Below are positions 10,758-19,959 of a stretch of 64,000 nt of DNA, piece by piece. Below the pieces are notes generated by a model. That model made no database searches. It had not been told where the DNA came from and saw only the letters and a program-made list of their open reading frames with translations. The stretch's first letter is position 1. Every line of letters starts with the position of its first letter. Position numbers and translations under genes: made by a program. Source of the DNA: Zygnema cylindricum (Eukaryota > Streptophyta > Zygnematophyceae > Zygnematales > Zygnemataceae); NCBI GenBank assembly GCA_037447655.1, contig JBBHKE010001814.1, positions 273,547-337,546 of the forward strand. Reading direction: 5' to 3'.

Positions 10758-11303
10758 TTTCTGAGTTAAGTTTCATTTTAAATACCCACTTACACATGAT
10801 TGGGTTTTTGTCGAAGGACAGTCCACCAGCTCCCATGTGTCGGCCGCTATAATTAAGGCCATCTCCTCATTAATGGATTTCTTCCATAAGTTCCTCTCAG
10901 GACAGTTCATCACTTGACCATAAGTTTGAAGTTCATCGGGGTCTGATAGTTTGGTTACCTTGTTGTTAGCTTGTTTCTCTTGAGTCTTTTGCTGCTTCTT
11001 CTTCCTTCCTCAAAATCCGTTGCTAGAATAGATGGTTGCTATGGATTCTTTCGACCAATTTCGACTTCTCTCTTATCTTTTGATTGAAGGTCTATTTCCA
11101 TCACGTCTTTCGCTTCGGTTGGAGTTGGCACTAGGGGTTCCATGGTTGAGTCATTCTCGATCTGATTTGTACCTGCAAGATCATCATCTTCTTGAAAACG
11201 TGGATAGTTGGGAAGCTCAAAGTCATCTAAATTTATGACTCAAATCTGATTTTGACTGTCTTTGTATGCTTAAAGGTATCTACAAATTTCCCTTCATCTA
11301 TAA
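10758..11303 (-). pseudogene. A-type copia RT N-terminus and linker fragment
   Basis: The minus strand reads the start of an RT domain (matching NPDN-type sequence, [10 protein letters not shown] and the WELVDCPSTKT region in broken frames). It continues upstream into the linker (NNKVTKLSDPDELQTY and related). It resembles the A family at 35081-35460 more than the adjoining B pol. The left junction with B pol is direct; the right end is cut by the LTR starting at 11304. The plus-strand frame at 11032-11238 is an artefact. Confidence 0.7.
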
Positions 11304-12357
11304 TGTAGAAGTTAATGGTTCTTTTAGTGTTTTTTAGGTCTAAACTTGTAAGAGTAAAATGCAGAAAAGAAGTAGAGGCACTGTGCCTCTAACTCATCTC
11401 TTCAACTCCCACACTTATCGCAGTCACTAAAGTTAGAGAGGGAGCTAAAGCCATGGCTACCTATGCTGTCCACAAAGAGACAGGCAGTAGCTGTGGTAGG
11501 TTTACCAAAATGGTACTTGACGGAACCAGGATTTGATCCTAGTACCTGTCGTGCGTCAAACTCGCTAGTAGCAGTTTGCTTTGTCCTTTAAGTTTAAGAC
11601 CAGTGCCGAAGTATTTAGTGTTCAATAATTATTTAATAAAGTACACGTAGAAAAATTCATTTAAGGGCGTGACTAGATTTTTAAGTTAAAGATATAGTTA
11701 AGTATAGTACGATTTACGGTACTTTGCGAAACGAATAACGCGCATTTCTTTCGACGATATTACAAATACCTCGCTTTTTTTTTTCGACGGCTAAAGTTGA
11801 AAGTCAGATTTAATTGAACAGCCACGATAGGAGCCGAGATTGCGGAATATGCGTTTTGGCAGTTTTCGATCACCGCCACGTCAAGTGACACGTGGCACAA
11901 CCTCATTGGCTTGCGATATCTCTAGAGAATATGGGAACGAATTCGGATACAGTAGGCGTCGACATTTTGGTCATGTCGTACGATTGGTGTACAAAAAAGT
12001 ACTTAGGCACCTGTTCCTTTTTGTACAACATTATATTTTGATTGGTGCCGTATTCTTGTAGAAGAGGGTTTAGAGAGAGATTTAGGACTTCAAAATAATG
12101 GTAGGTAGCCGCCTCTCTCCCAGAATGCTTTAGTACAAAAAGGTCAAATTTGACCCTTCATAACTTACATTTTAGGAAAGCAAATTCAAAGATTCTTTTT
12201 GCTATCGACTCACGCGAGTCTTATCTTCACAGGGGTGAAGTTGGTTAGATTTTTTGTCTGCCAGTGTGGTAGTTATGCTTGTTGAAACTCAAAAATGTCA
12301 AGGGGGGCTTCTTGTCAGCAGCCCATTCTGAGGACCTATGGAGGTCTCAAAATTACA
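11304..12357 (+). mobile_element. 5' LTR of a plus-strand A-like copia element
   Basis: This 1,054-bp LTR begins TGTAGAAGTTAATGG and ends ...AAAATTACA directly before the PBS at 12358. It carries the palindrome GAGGCACTGTGCCTC (about 11373), the GTAC hairpin (11989-12026), a GACACGTGGC ABRE-like box near 11887 and the inverted tRNA-like B-box near 11530. Its partner is the 3' LTR at 18893-19959. Left flank TATAA (11299-11303) has no exact partner on the right. Confidence 0.8.
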
Positions 12358-12796
12358 TGTTATGGGCCCTCCCTATAGGGTGCCCATATTTTATAGAACT
12401 GGCTTCAAATATAAAGAGAGTATAATGACAGGAGCTCTATGTGAGAAAAGGTTTTGGGGAATAGTGAGTGGACGGGTGTGGCGTCCAACTGGTCTTGGCA
12501 TCCCTCCACGGTTTAGAGGAAGCACATTCACTCGAGATGTAAATCCATCTCCAACGGAGGAGACAAAAGAAGGGGAGAAGGAGAAAATCACACATATAAC
12601 AACCTGATCACCATTCGTGTCACCTATTACGGGTAATGAGGAGAATGATATTGATACGTGGGACAATAAGAATATGGTGGCAAAGCACTTCATCCTCCGC
12701 CATCTTACTCAAGGGCTTGCATCTCCTCATTTGCAGGTAGAGAGGGAATCTGATCTATGGGTGGCTATCATAAAGATGTATCGAAGTGGTACAATT
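12338..12796 (+). pseudogene. Copia gag, 5' part, interrupted by a nested element
   Basis: The reading frame begins inside the LTR (ATG at 12338, MEVSKLHVMGPP), crosses the PBS and encodes the gag N-terminus up to about 12607. It continues in another frame from 12617 (NKNMVAKHFILRHLTQGLAS, DLWVAIIKMYRSGT). Gag forms the particle shell. The frame is cut at 12796, where the LTR of the nested TR-GAG element starts, and resumes at 17382 with QQQLVYQKINAYVYKGGKM. One frameshift at about 12605 precedes the interruption. Confidence 0.82.
12358..12372 (+). other. Primer-binding site, half-tRNA-iMet type
   Basis: TGTTATGGGCCCTCC follows the LTR. The core GTTATGGGCCC matches the tRNA-iMet anticodon arm; the last bases have diverged. 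The ATG inside is in frame with gag. Confidence 0.7.
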
Positions 12797-13796
12797 TGTT
12801 ATTTTGAAAAGTCAATTTCTTGCGTACGAGACAGTTCGTGCGTAACTGCTAATCAGATTTAATATGGAGGTTTTCAATAGATTCACGGATTGAGGGAGCA
12901 AACGTATTGATATAATCAAAGTGACGTAAAAGACTCATTAAGTGGTGTGAACAGGCGGTGACAAATGGACGGCGGATCGCGCCGATACGGCGCAGTTGCG
13001 ACGCAGACAAGACAACGCAATTGCGGTTGTTTTGGATATGATCCGTACTGACAACGCAGCTGCAGATAATATGACTAATGTAGATTCAGAGTAATGATGA
13101 TTGCACGATGGTAGCTTAGTGGGTAGTTTGGTTCTTGACGTACGAAGATTGCGGAGATGTCGCTGTAAAAATCCTCAACATCATTGGTTTGTCTTTTGGT
13201 TAATTAGTTTATTAGTGTAGATTTGTTCAGTCTGACATTCCTTGAACTATTCGGGTATACTTACAATAGTTTAGGTAGATGGTAGATACCGTACGGCTGG
13301 GATGCCTCCGTACATTCAGTAGTGAACTCTCTGAGTATAACTTGTAGGACTTAGAATATTTTGAGTATCGCAGTCAAATTTATCAAAGCAATGGCAAAAT
13401 GTTTTCTGCATCTTTGACCTGTTGGTGTGATCACTGTGTTTCGTGAATTCATGTGAAACTTTGTGGAGTTATTTTATGATATAGATTATATATGTGTGGT
13501 AAGTTTCATTTTATTCAGGTGTCTCTGTAAGATTCTGTGAGCAGTCTAAGTGGTTAGTTTGTGAAGCTGTGAGCTCTTTTTGTGAAACTCTGGAGCTTAT
13601 ATCTTCTAGATTCCTTGGTGGATTTGGCTGTAACTTTGGGAGCTTATAGTGTCTACAGTATAATGCTTATTGGTCGAGTTTGACGGGTTTTTTTTTATTT
13701 TTGGAGTAAGCTGTGCTGTCTGAAACACAGCTGTTTGAGGGGTAGTCTGTGGTGCTTCCGAGAGTGATCCATGGCTGAAATAGGCTATGGACAACA
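12797..13796 (+). mobile_element. 5' LTR of nested TR-GAG element E
   Basis: 1,000 bp starting TGTTATTTTGAAAAG and ending ...GACAACA. It pairs with 16340-17381. The two LTRs differ by scattered substitutions plus a block of about 40 bp near 12980 that only the 3' copy has. It is unrelated in sequence to the A, B, C and G LTRs except that its end encodes the gag start. Confidence 0.85.
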
Positions 13797-14520
13797 CGTT
13801 ATGGGCCCACACCCATGGCTACCCATACTTGATGGATCAAAATATCACTACAGGAAGTGTGCGCTCGAGAGCTACTTCGAAATGATGGATCTAATGGATG
13901 TGGTGGACGGTACCTTGGCCGAAACATCAAATGGATGGATAAGGAAAAATCATGAGTGTCTATGGGTTATCAAGAACTCATTGACTGGAGATTTGGTAAT
14001 GTCATACCTAAGTGTTAAAAAGACAGCTGAATTATCGAAATGCTTAGAATATATGTATGCAAAGACTTATTTATATCATTGGCTTTGCAGTGTTACAAAA
14101 ATAGTTGAACACAAGTATGTAGGAGGTAGTATGGAGAAACACTGTATTGCCTTACAAGTAATATTTGCATTGCCTTACAAGTATTATTTGCAGAAAATGA
14201 TTTGGAAAAAGGAAACTTTACAGATGCTCAACAAGCTCTCTTGTTAATGAGAAGTCTACCTAAAGAATAAAAGAGTGCATTAGATCGACTTACTTTAATT
14301 GATAAAAGGGATTGGAGTGTAACTGTAGCTAGACGAGTTGTTCTAGATGAAGAGGCTAATAGAAAGGTTCTATCAAGTGAGGTAAATATAAAGGAATCAA
14401 AGTCGCAGTTTATCAAAATTAAAGGAAATAGTGGGTTCAGAGATCGATCTAAAAATTGTTTTTACTGTAATGATTTAGGACATACCTTCAGGGTATGTCC
14501 ATCATATAAAAGTGCATGTG
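13771..14520 (+). pseudogene. Element E gag with CCHC zinc knuckle (frameshifted)
   Basis: The frame starts in the LTR at 13771 (MAEIGYGQHVMGPHP), passes the PBS and encodes a copia-like gag: WLPILDG..., then HECLWVIKNSLTGDLVMSYL typical of the UBN2/gag core. Near 14245 it shifts frame and goes on with LLMRSLPKE, a TAA stop, KSALDRLTLIDKRDW, and a basic stretch. The zinc knuckle is CFYCNDLGHTFRVC at 14457-14498 (C-x2-C-x4-H-x4-C). The role would be packaging of element RNA. One stop and at least one shift suggest the copy is inactive. There is no protease motif downstream. Confidence 0.75.
13797..13811 (+). other. Primer-binding site of element E
   Basis: CGTTATGGGCCCACA follows the LTR end directly. 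TTATGGGCCCAC matches the tRNA-iMet anticodon arm, as in the autonomous elements around it. Confidence 0.75.
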
Positions 14521-15043
14521 GTTTAGGGAATTTCCATGATGGATGGGACAACAACCTAGTCCGACTTTCAACAAGAAGGGAATCACGTGCTTTCGTAAGT
14601 GAGAGACAAGACCCGACAGATGACAAAAGGCACACACCGTGTGTTGACGAATTTATTTATTTACTGACCTTTTGTGTTGTTTGGAATGAGGAGAAAGAGG
14701 TGACGGAAAAGGATCCGGTTACTGTCAAAATTACCTATGACAGATTGGTGAGTGACACACACTTACTAAAAGAAAAGGCAACTACAATAAGAGAAGCCGA
14801 AGAAAGTGAATGGCACATGGAAGTGGAAGAAACTGGAAAGATTATTGTCGCAAAAATTGGTGAGGAGAAACAAAAAAGTGAAAAAGACTCGGTTTGTGTA
14901 ACTCCTTGTGATAAATTCGCGTGTGAGCATGACGTACAAGGAGAAGAGATTCATGAAGTAAGGGGAGTTAAAGAAGTAAATATAAAATTGATTGAAGAAC
15001 GTTCTTTAGAAATAGAGAACACTGAAATAAAAACAGAACTTTG
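14521..15043 (+). CDS. Element E acidic Glu/Lys-rich tail region (unknown function)
   Basis: After the zinc knuckle the reading continues into a polypeptide rich in Glu, Lys and Val (frame 14700-15044, for example EAEESEWHMEVEETGK and REVKEVNIKL-like runs). It probably continues the gag frame rather than forming a separate gene. No known domain is visible. Composition suggests a disordered or coiled-coil tail. Charged tails after gag occur in other plant gag-only elements, but I cannot name a homologue. Coding status is inferred only from the open frame and position. Confidence 0.4.
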
Positions 15044-15113
15044 AGAAAGGAAAAGAGAAGATGATAAGATAGAAAAGAGTGAATTTACACAAAATGGAGA
15101 ATCAACATCAGAA

Positions 15114-15671
15114 GTGGAAAATACTGTGGGTTTAAAAACTATTCTACTCAACGAAATACAGGTAAAAACTATTAAGAAATCAAGGCTAAAGAAGAAAGTT
15201 CATGAGAGTGGAAAAGGTCATAAATCAGGTCGAAGATTGAAAATAAGAAAGAATTTTAGGAAGAGGAAAGAGCAGAATATATTGAAAATACATATACCTA
15301 AGAGAAGTGGCAGATCTATGGAAAAAGGCCAAAAATTAGTAAGAAAAATTATACGTTATAGAGGTAATGGGAAAGGACACCATGGAAAAACCATGAATAT
15401 ATCAGATAGTCATAAGAAACCAAGAAAGAGAGAAAGATTGAGGAAAAACAGTTGGAGCAGAATCATGTTACAAAATCGATCACACCAAAGAATGAAACCG
15501 GAAACAGTGGGAGAATGTGTAACAGGAAAATGGGGAGACTTGAATGAATTTTCAAGAAATTTCAAGAGAATTTGGTGTAGTAGCGTCAGTAACATACATC
15601 TAAGGAAGTGGATGGCGTGGAAGTATCTAATAGGGGAGAATGTGCAGCAATTGTTTGATAAAAGTGTGTAG
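15114..15671 (+). CDS. Element E basic Lys/Arg-rich frame (unknown function)
   Basis: A 185-residue frame rich in Lys and Arg (SRLKKKVHESGKGHKSGRR, RKRERLRKNSW) with no recognised domain. It lies downstream of the acidic region, separated by a TGA at about 15042 and a frame change. The charge pattern would suit nucleic-acid binding, but this is inference. It may be the end of one long gag-tail protein broken by mutation. Confidence 0.35.
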   Translation: MENTVGLKTILLNEIQVKTIKKSRLKKKVHESGKGHKSGRRLKIRKNFRKRKEQNILKIHIPKRSGRSMEKGQKLVRKIIRYRGNGKGHHGKTMNISDSHKKPRKRERLRKNSWSRIMLQNRSHQRMKPETVGECVTGKWGDLNEFSRNFKRIWCSSVSNIHLRKWMAWKYLIGENVQQLFDKSV

Positions 15672-16117
15672 GTGATAGATTTTCGGCAAATTTGATAACA
15701 TGGCTAAGTGAAGAGGAGGAGTGAAAATTTGCATTTACTCGAGAGATGTTATGACATTAGTGAAGGGACAGTTTGGCAATTATGGCGTAAGGGGAGTTAT
15801 TACACGACACTTTTTGCAAGGTTTGACAGTTTTCAAAAAAAAAAAAAAAAAGCAATGGCGACGGCGGCAAAACAGTGGTGATGTGCTGATTTTGCTAAAA
15901 TGCTTGTATGATGAATAGTGGAGGTTGATAGAAATTTTGAATTTCTGAATAGTTTTTCATTATTTCTTTTGTCTGTGTATCCATTAGAGTAGAAATATTT
16001 GCATACAGAATGGACTACTGAATCTAAAACTTTAGGGTAGAGTTGAATTTGAAAGCTTTAATCTTTGTAGATGAGGCTGTGAGGAGGAAGTTAAGGTGAA
16101 AAGGAGCAGCTGCTAGG

Positions 16118-16305
16118 GTTGCGATGTCAAAATAGCGCAACATGGCAGCATAGCAGTACAGGCTGCATATTGTATTTGTACTGGGTTGCGATATCGAATT
16201 AGCGCAGCATAGCAACATAGCTATACACGCTGCACTTTGTATTCATACTGCGTTGCGATGTCGAACTAGCGCAGCCTAACAATATAGCATTACACGCTGC
16301 ATATT
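16118..16305 (+). repeat. 67-bp tandem repeat, about 2.8 copies, before the 3' LTR of E
   Basis: Units start GTTGCGATG (16118), GTTGCGATAT (16185) and GTTGCGATG (16251), each followed by an AATAGCGCA- or ACTAGCGCA-like core and CACGCTGCA. They lie just upstream of the polypurine stretch of element E. Confidence 0.75.
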
Positions 16306-16339
16306 TTTCTAGGTGCACGAAACTAAATTTTTGCGGGAG

Positions 16340-17381
16340 TGTTGTTTTGAAAAGTCAGTTATGTGCGTACGAGACAGATCGTGTGTAACTGCTAATCGGA
16401 TTTAATATGGAGGTTTTGAATAGATTCACGGATTGGGGGAGCAAACGTATTGATCTAATCAAAGTGACGTAAAAGACTCAATGAGTGATGTGAACAGGCA
16501 GTGACAAATGGACGGCGGATCGCGAAGCTTCCGATGTGAAATAAACACAATGTTGAAATAGGTGCCACCGGTACGGCGCAGGTGCGACGCAGACAAGACA
16601 ACGCAACTGCGGTTATTTTGGATATGATCCGTACTGACAACGCAGCAGCGGATAATATGACTAGTGTAGATTCTGAGTAATGATGATTGCACGATGGTAG
16701 TTTAGTGGGTAGCTTGGTTCTTGATTTACGAAGATTGCGGAGATGTCGCTGTAAATATCATCAACAACATTGGTTTGTCTTTTGGTTAATTAGTTTATTA
16801 GTGTAGATATGTTCAGTCTGACATACCTTGAACTATTCGGGTATACTTACAATAGTTTAGGTAGATGGTAGATACCGTACGGCTGGTATGCCTCCGTACA
16901 TTCAGTAGTGAACTCTCTGAGTATAACTTGTAGGACTTAGAATATTTTGAGTATCGCAGTCAAGTTTATGAAAGCAATGACAAACTGTTTTCTGCATCTT
17001 TGACCTGTTGGTGTGATCACTCTGTTTGGTGCATTCATGTGAAACTTTGTGTAGTTATTCTATGATATAGAACATATATGTGTGTGAAGTTTTATTTTAT
17101 TCAGGTGTCTGTGTAAGATTCTGTGAGCAGTCTAAGTGGTTAGTTTGTGAAGCTTTGAGCTGTTTTTGTGAAACTTAGGAGCTTATATCTACTAGATCCT
17201 TGGTGGATTTGGCTGTCACTTTAGGAGCTTACACTGTCTACAGTATAATGCTTATTGGTCGAGTTTGACGAGTTTTTTTTTTTTTTTGGAGTAATCTGTG
17301 CTGTCTGAAACACAGCTGTTTGAGGGGTAGTCTGTGGTGCTTCCGAGAGTGATCCATGGCTGAAATAGGCTATAGACAACA
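16340..17381 (+). mobile_element. 3' LTR of nested TR-GAG element E
   Basis: 1,042 bp, from TGTTGTTTTGAAAAG to ...GACAACA, preceded by the polypurine stretch. It carries an extra block near 16528-16570 relative to the 5' LTR. A poly-T run lies near 17274. Confidence 0.83.
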
Positions 17382-18892
17382 TGATTCACCAACAACAGTT
17401 GGTTTATCAGAAAATAAATGCATATGTATACAAAGGGGGGAAGATGTTAAATTTGTGTAAAGAGCTCGCAACACTTTTCATGGAGCTAGAGAGTGCTAGA
17501 AAAATAGAAGCTGAAAAGGAAAAGGTTAACTGTTTCCTCATAAAGTTACAAGATGCGTTCGAGAATATAGTCAACCGTGTGCACGACTTGTCAAACTTAA
17601 GGTGGATATGGAATTCAGTGTTAGGGATGATTCTCGTTCGAGAAAATACGATAGAGATCCAAAGGGGAGGAAAGAGTGGGCAAGCCTTAGCTGCCAAGAC
17701 CCGATTGGAAGAACAAGGATTCCAAAAAACCGGTCGAAAATAATGGAGAGAGGGGGCTAAAAAATTAGACGGATTAGTTCGAACCGAGGGCTCCCAACGG
17801 TTTGTGTCATTTTTGTAAGAAACCAGGGCACTATATCATGGAGTACACCAAGCTAACCTTACTTTGGTTAAAGGAGGGGCAAAACGGTGGACCTCCAAGA
17901 GGAAAGAAAAAGGCTATTGTGACATAAGTATATGAGAAGGAATTCGAGGACGAGGATGATGAGTTGTTTTGGATGAGGAGTTGGAGGCAAAGACTGAGGT
18001 AGAAATTCCACGAAAGCACAAATGTGCTTTTGGAGGACTTCAAGGTGAAGGAGGTTTGATTGTGGATTTGGGTGCCTCCATGCACATCTGTAAGGAAAAA
18101 CACCTGTTCACTAAGATGAGAACGAGTCCCATCTTAGAGATAGAGTATGGGGATGAGAGGGTAGTCACTACTACTTTGGTAGGATCGATAGTTTTGAAAG
18201 TCTTAGCGGAGGGGATGACATGGATAGTGACATTCTCTGATGTGTTGTTTATTCCACAGTTAAACAAAAACCTCAACTCAACGTGTGTAATAGATGATAA
18301 GGGTTTTGAGACTAGCACTAGGAAGTGAACCTTTACTTCTAACTTTGAGGAAGATGTTCCTTCACTGCTGAAATAGGTAGCCGAGGGATATTTAGGCTGA
18401 TTTTAAACAATGAAAAGAAGAAACTTTACTATGTTGGTGTTCGTGATATTATGTTGTGGCATAAGAGGCTTGGATATGTGCATTTAGATAAGTTGAAAGA
18501 AATGAAAGAGATGGCAATAGTGGAAGGAATTCTATTAGAAAAAAGTGAAAACCTAAGTGACTGTAGTGGTTGTGCTCAAGGTAAGGCACACAAGTTACAC
18601 TTCCCAAAGGAAACTAGATATAGATCGATCAAATTGGAAGTTATATCTAAAAGGAAAACTAGGATATCTGCTTGGATATCCTGAAGATGTAAAATGATAT
18701 AGAGTGTATGATCTCAAAAGAGAAGATATAATCATAGTGAAGCATCTAGTGGTTATGGATGAACGTAAATCTATAGATTCATTTAAGCATACAAAGACAG
18801 TCAAAATTAAATTTGAGTCAGTAAATTTTGATGAATTTGAGCTTGTTGACTATCCACGTTTCAGAGAAGATGATGATCTTGTAAGTAAAGAT
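17382..18892 (+). pseudogene. Copia gag 3' part, protease, GAG_pre-integrase, integrase end (internally deleted)
   Basis: Continuation of the gag interrupted at 12796. 17381-17743 holds the gag end (VYKGGKMLNLCKELATLFMELE). The zinc knuckle region near 17805-17845 is degenerate. The protease entry near 18058 reads IVDLGASMHIC (DLGAS for DSGAS, so Ser is lost). 18451-18600 holds the HHCC entry (MLWHKRLGYVHLDKL, CSGCAQGKAHKL). At about 18605 the frame jumps straight to the integrase C-terminus (NWKL..., GYPEDVK, RVYDLKREDIIIVKHLVV), so the catalytic core is absent. It then ends directly at the 3' LTR, without RT, RNase H or a polypurine tract. Confidence 0.82.
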
Positions 18893-19959
18893 TGTAGAAA
18901 TTAATGGTCCGTTTAAAGTATTTTCTAGGTCTAAATAGAAATATATGAAAAAGCCGAGGCAGTCTACCTCTAACTTCTCTCTCCAACTTCTTGAACTTGT
19001 CGCAGTCACTAAGAAATTGGAGAGGAAGCTAGAGCCATGGCTACCTAGGCTATCCAGAGGTTTACGCAAAATATGTATATTAGTTTATTTACGGTTAGAG
19101 GTTTATTTACTAAAAGGATATGTGCTGCCCCCACGATTTGATCCTAGTACTTGCCAGACGGTAAGCAGCCGGTAGACGGTAGCCTTATCCGTAAGCTCTT
19201 GGCCTAGTGTTGTGCTATATTGGGTTTGATATTTAGTTATACATTACCAAGTAGGATAATTCATTTAACTGAAACTATTTACGCGATATATAGATTCATA
19301 ATGTAAAAGTACGGATTGTGGTACGGATAAAGAAAAAAATACCGCGCATGTGTTTCTTTAGAGAAACAAACACCGCGCAGGTATTTATTACGGCTACGAT
19401 TAAATGTGAATTTAATCAGACGACCGGAATGAACGCCGAGATTGCGGAAGAGGATTTCGGCGGTTTGTGGTCATCGCCACATCGGATGACACGTGGCGGA
19501 ATAACATTGGATCGCGACATCTCCAATTATTAAGCGAGCGAATCCGGATATACCACGTGTCGACATTTAGGCCATGTCGCACAATGTCCGTACAAAAAGT
19601 ACACAGGCAGCTGTACTTTTGTGTTAGGAAGTTGAATATGATTGGCTCCGTATATCAGTAGATAGAGTCTGTGAGAGAGATAAGACTTAGAAAAATTAGG
19701 AGATAGGACCCTCTCTCCCAAAGAGCTTCTATACAAAAGGTCAACTTTGACCCTCCATAACTTACTGCTTAGGGGAGCAAATGTAGAAATTCTTTTTGCT
19801 ATCGACTCAAGGGAGTTTTCCCTTCACATGGGTGAAGTTGGTCAGAGTTTTTGCCTTCCAAGGTGGCAGTTGTTCTTGCTGAAACACAAAGGGGTTAGGG
19901 TTATCCTAGAGGTTTCTTGGAAGATGTCCACTCTGAGGACTTATGGAGGTCTCAGAGCA
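18893..19959 (+). mobile_element. 3' LTR of the internally deleted A-like copia
   Basis: 1,067 bp starting TGTAGAAATTAATGG. The end is altered (CTCAGAG then CATACCC), lacking the usual TTTCA. It contains the hairpin at about 19590-19624, GACACGTGGCGG near 19487 and CCACGTG near 19552, and the inverted tRNA-like module near 19135-19200. Confidence 0.78.

Larger units (their letters stand above)
12797..17381 (+). mobile_element. Non-autonomous gag-only LTR retrotransposon (TR-GAG), element E
   Basis: A 4.6-kb element with LTRs of 1,000 and 1,042 bp, a half-tRNA-iMet PBS at 13797, a copia-type gag with zinc knuckle, a long charged tail region and a polypurine stretch TTGCGGGAG at 16331-16339. 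No protease, integrase, RT or RNase H sequence is recognisable, which fits the TR-GAG class of plant elements that rely on proteins from other copies. It sits inside the gag of a copia element, whose frame is split at 12796/17382. The flanking bases (CAATT left, TGATT right) agree only in part, so the 5-bp duplication has decayed or the ends are off by a base. Confidence 0.8.

Noticed and set aside
12797-17381. Target-site duplication for element E
   Set aside because: CAATT and TGATT share only three bases, not enough to claim a duplication.
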